From: Spirochaetota bacterium
Lineage (GTDB): Bacteria > Spirochaetota > UBA4802 > UB4802
NCBI GenBank assembly: GCA_018399855.1
Contig: JAGYNX010000017.1
Span: 1-15,957, forward strand
Direction: 5' to 3'
DNA: 15,957 bases
Shown here: positions 14,355 to 15,957 of the stretch, piece by piece
Layout of the letters: every line of letters starts with the position of its first letter
Numbering within the stretch: position 1 is the first letter of the stretch
Position numbers and translations under genes: made by a program
Notes under the pieces: model-generated
The model's database searches: none
What the model saw: only the letters and a program-made list of their open reading frames with translations
Told to the model about the DNA's origin: nothing

Positions 14355-14936
14355 ATGCAGAACATAGATTTCTACAGCGGGAATAACATGCGTCAGGCGG
14401 GAAACCAGTTTAATACCGCCGATCCTGAATATTTCAACAATGTTGCTGAATTTCATAACCGTCATGAAGAAAAATATCGCAAGAAAGCCAATCGAATGCT
14501 TTCATTTATAATTGCCCTGTGCATAATATCATTCACCACCGGCCTTGCTGTAGGCATAAAATTTACCTCTGGTTCTGAAAGAGAGATGGTTGATCCGGGA
14601 ACCCGAAAAGCAATGTCTGATATCAGTAAAAAAGTTACCGGCATGGTGAAGAAGGCAGGGGCAGAACACACTGTATCCACGGCCCAGATGTTTCCCCGAA
14701 ACACTTACCCGTATATAATAAAAATCGGCAGTGAATTTCAGAAACAGGACGCCGAGAAAATTGCCACTCGTCTCAGCACTGATGGTTATCGTATTATTCT
14801 TTCCCAGAAGGATTCCGGTTATCGAATGTATGCCGGCCCCTTTAAAAGTGTCTCCGACGCTAAAAAATCCTTGAAAAAAATACTTCAATACTCTGAAAAT
14901 GGTCTCTTTTCAAATGCTACCGTTTTGAAAAGATGA
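14355..14936 (+). CDS. SPOR-domain membrane protein
   Basis: A 193-residue bitopic membrane protein. Residues 1-45 are a polar cytosolic segment (Asn-rich, then KYRKKANR), followed by one membrane segment at about 48-68 and a ~45-residue linker. A C-terminal SPOR domain spans about 117-193: YPYIIKIGSEFQKQDAEKIA, then YRMYAGPFKSVSDAKKSL. SPOR domains bind denuded glycan strands, made by amidases, at division sites; an Amidase_3 gene lies ~2.3 kb away on the other strand. The cytosolic part resembles none I know, so this is not a clear FtsN or DedD. It starts 75 bp after the rluB-type gene (CAGG 6 nt before the ATG) and is followed one base later by the acetyltransferase gene, so the two are probably cotranscribed. 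Confidence 0.85.
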   Translation: MQNIDFYSGNNMRQAGNQFNTADPEYFNNVAEFHNRHEEKYRKKANRMLSFIIALCIISFTTGLAVGIKFTSGSEREMVDPGTRKAMSDISKKVTGMVKKAGAEHTVSTAQMFPRNTYPYIIKIGSEFQKQDAEKIATRLSTDGYRIILSQKDSGYRMYAGPFKSVSDAKKSLKKILQYSENGLFSNATVLKR

Positions 14937-14937
14937 T

Positions 14938-15399
14938 ATGAAACATACCATTAGACCTGCATTAAAGGAAGATATCCCAAGTATACTGGATGTCCTTCAG
15001 CCCTTTGCCAGTGAAGGGATAATACTTCCAAGAACTTCAGAAGAGATACTTGACTCCCTTCAATACTTTTTTGTGTCTGAAAAGGGTGACGGCATTTGTG
15101 GAGTGGTATCCTATCATGACTACGGACCGAAACTGAAAGAAATACGCTCGCTCGCCGTACTGCAGGGAGAAACAGGGAAGGGTCTGGGTTCTGCCCTGGT
15201 GCAATGGGTATCAGAATATCTTATACAGCAATGCCCTGACAGTAAGATATTTGTGCTTACATATTCTCCGGAATTTTTTAAAAAACTCGACTTTAAAGAA
15301 GTTGATAAAGACTTACTTCCGGAAAAAATATGGAAAGACTGTCAAAACTGTCCCTATCGCAATCATTGTACTGAGACAGCACTTATATTACACAGGTAA
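14938..15399 (+). CDS. GNAT acetyltransferase, ArgA-like N-acetylglutamate synthase
   Basis: A 153-residue single-domain GNAT protein. The acetyl-CoA pyrophosphate loop is in GETGKGLGSAL (77-87), preceded by the EIRSLAV strand (68-74). The C-terminus has VLTYSPEFFKKLDFKEVDKDLLPEKIW followed by C135-x2-C138-x5-C144, which I recognise from stand-alone N-acetylglutamate synthases (short ArgA type) that lack the kinase-like regulatory domain of E. coli ArgA. It would acetylate glutamate to start arginine synthesis. The cysteine cluster may be structural or bind a metal. The ATG is 1 nt after the SPOR stop with no good Shine-Dalgarno, implying coupled translation. No other arg genes are nearby. 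Other GNAT substrates remain possible. Confidence 0.8.
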   Translation: MKHTIRPALKEDIPSILDVLQPFASEGIILPRTSEEILDSLQYFFVSEKGDGICGVVSYHDYGPKLKEIRSLAVLQGETGKGLGSALVQWVSEYLIQQCPDSKIFVLTYSPEFFKKLDFKEVDKDLLPEKIWKDCQNCPYRNHCTETALILHR

Positions 15400-15410
15400 C
15401 AGGCAAAACA

Positions 15411-15743
15411 GTGTCACCACAACGAGACAAAAGAGATACACAAAGGCTTAAAACACAAAACCTATTCATGGAATACAGGCATAGTGGCAGTGAAGGCACC
15501 TATTCAGGAGAGGTAATCAACCTTAGTGCCGGAGGTCTTTGTTTTCTTCGACAGGGTTTAATTGATAAAGGCACAACCATAAAGATCCGTTTTCCCCTTA
15601 TTGAAAAGAAAATTATTCTCACCGGGGTAGTAGTAAGGATTGACGGAAGAGAAACTTCTGTGCGATTCACCACTTCTGAAAAGGAAATTGAGAAATTTAT
15701 ATCAGAATTTAACCGTTTTTATGCCCTTAAAAAGAAAGAATAG
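15411..15743 (+). CDS. PilZ-domain protein (likely c-di-GMP binding)
   Basis: A 110-residue single PilZ domain. The two ligand motifs are present: RxxxR as R8-D-T-Q-R12 and NxSxxG as N37-L-S-A-G-G42, followed by beta strands typical of the barrel. The remaining chain ends in a charged helix (EKEIEKFISEFNRFYALKKKE). PilZ domains bind the second messenger c-di-GMP and change output by contact with a partner; stand-alone ones act in trans on motility or exopolysaccharide machinery. It starts with GTG, 11 nt past the acetyltransferase stop, with only a weak CAGG upstream, and is the last gene before an inverted-repeat element. Partner unknown. Confidence 0.85.
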   Translation: MSPQRDKRDTQRLKTQNLFMEYRHSGSEGTYSGEVINLSAGGLCFLRQGLIDKGTTIKIRFPLIEKKIILTGVVVRIDGRETSVRFTTSEKEIEKFISEFNRFYALKKKE

Positions 15744-15767
15744 CAGTACGCGACATCTGGTAAGTAG

Positions 15768-15919
15768 AACCACAGAGGCGCAGAGGTACAGAGGGGGGAT
15801 ATGGTTGTCTGGTTGCATATATTATTCCTGAAAGGTTGAGCAGTTAACCATAATACTGTAATGCACCTTACAGACAGACATAAATAATCCTTTCTCTGTC
15901 TCTCTGAGTCTCTGTGGTT
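15768..15919. repeat. CACAGAG-type inverted-repeat element
   Basis: The arms AACCACAGAGGCGCAGAGGT... (15768-15793) and its near reverse complement (15894-15919, ending CTCTGTGGTT) match at 22 of 26 positions. The arms have a roughly 8-10-nt CACAGAG periodicity. Inside, GTCTG (15806-15810) and CAGAC (15871-15875) extend the dyad. This resembles the common intergenic repeat beginning ACCACAGAGNCACAGAG in many environmental bacterial genomes. It holds no ORF. It follows the PilZ gene and may also serve as a transcript end. Confidence 0.7.
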
Positions 15920-15957
15920 AATAAAATATTTACCACGGAGTTACATTGAAAGTGACT

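Noticed and set aside
1..15957. Search by eye for CRISPR arrays, tRNA genes, insertion sequences or defence genes
   Set aside because: No regularly spaced direct repeats, cloverleaf-like segments, transposase motifs or defence-type genes were recognised; the only repeat element is the CACAGAG inverted repeat at the right end.

Overview
The window reads as ordinary chromosomal DNA of an AT-leaning, probably diderm bacterium. It has two candidate lipoproteins, a diaminopimelate epimerase (so meso-DAP or lysine synthesis), a SPOR-domain membrane protein, a PilZ protein, and a FecR-domain lipoprotein with a beta-propeller-like tail. This mix, together with GerMN and amidase genes beside pgsA and a CACAGAG-type intergenic repeat, is what I would expect of a spirochaete or a deltaproteobacterium-like lineage. 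No 16S rRNA or other decisive marker is present, so the taxonomy is an inference. I see no transposase, integrase, CRISPR array, tRNA or rRNA.

Layout. At 1-1606 (+): the 3' end of queE, a radical SAM enzyme with an unusual CX4CX2C cluster motif, and a 59-residue ORF with a strong ribosome binding site. The run closes in a terminator shared with the converging fecR-like lipoprotein gene at 1664-2752 (-). At 2984-4255 (+) lies an ADP-ribosylglycohydrolase-family protein that appears to have lost its metal-binding aspartates. It converges, 2 bp apart, on a double-hotdog protein at 4258-5208 (-). The 321-bp gap at 5209-5529 carries a perfect 9-bp inverted repeat and a near-consensus sigma70 promoter, which drives a secreted protein of unknown function (5530-6420).

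At 6443-9104 (-): a polysaccharide deacetylase, an M23 peptidase with its own promoter, and a PHP-domain phosphoesterase. dapF (9281-10117, +) converges on a minus-strand run read in the order pgsA, an Amidase_3 amidase, and a GerMN-domain membrane protein. From 12821 to 15743 (+): an SH3b lipoprotein, RluB-type pseudouridine synthase, a SPOR protein, an ArgA-like acetyltransferase and a PilZ protein, tightly spaced or overlapping except for a 75-bp gap. The window ends in an inverted-repeat element of the CACAGAG type.

Working together: most genes from 7377 to 14936 act on the cell envelope. They cover precursor synthesis (dapF), peptidoglycan hydrolysis (M23, amidase), glycan deacetylation, phospholipid synthesis (pgsA) and peptidoglycan-binding or envelope sensor domains (LysM-like, SH3b, SPOR). 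No new defence or mobile system is evident. The best candidates for something undescribed are the CX4CX2C radical SAM enzyme with its 59-residue partner, the metal-site-less ADP-ribosylglycohydrolase homologue, and the strongly promoted secreted protein at 5530-6420.
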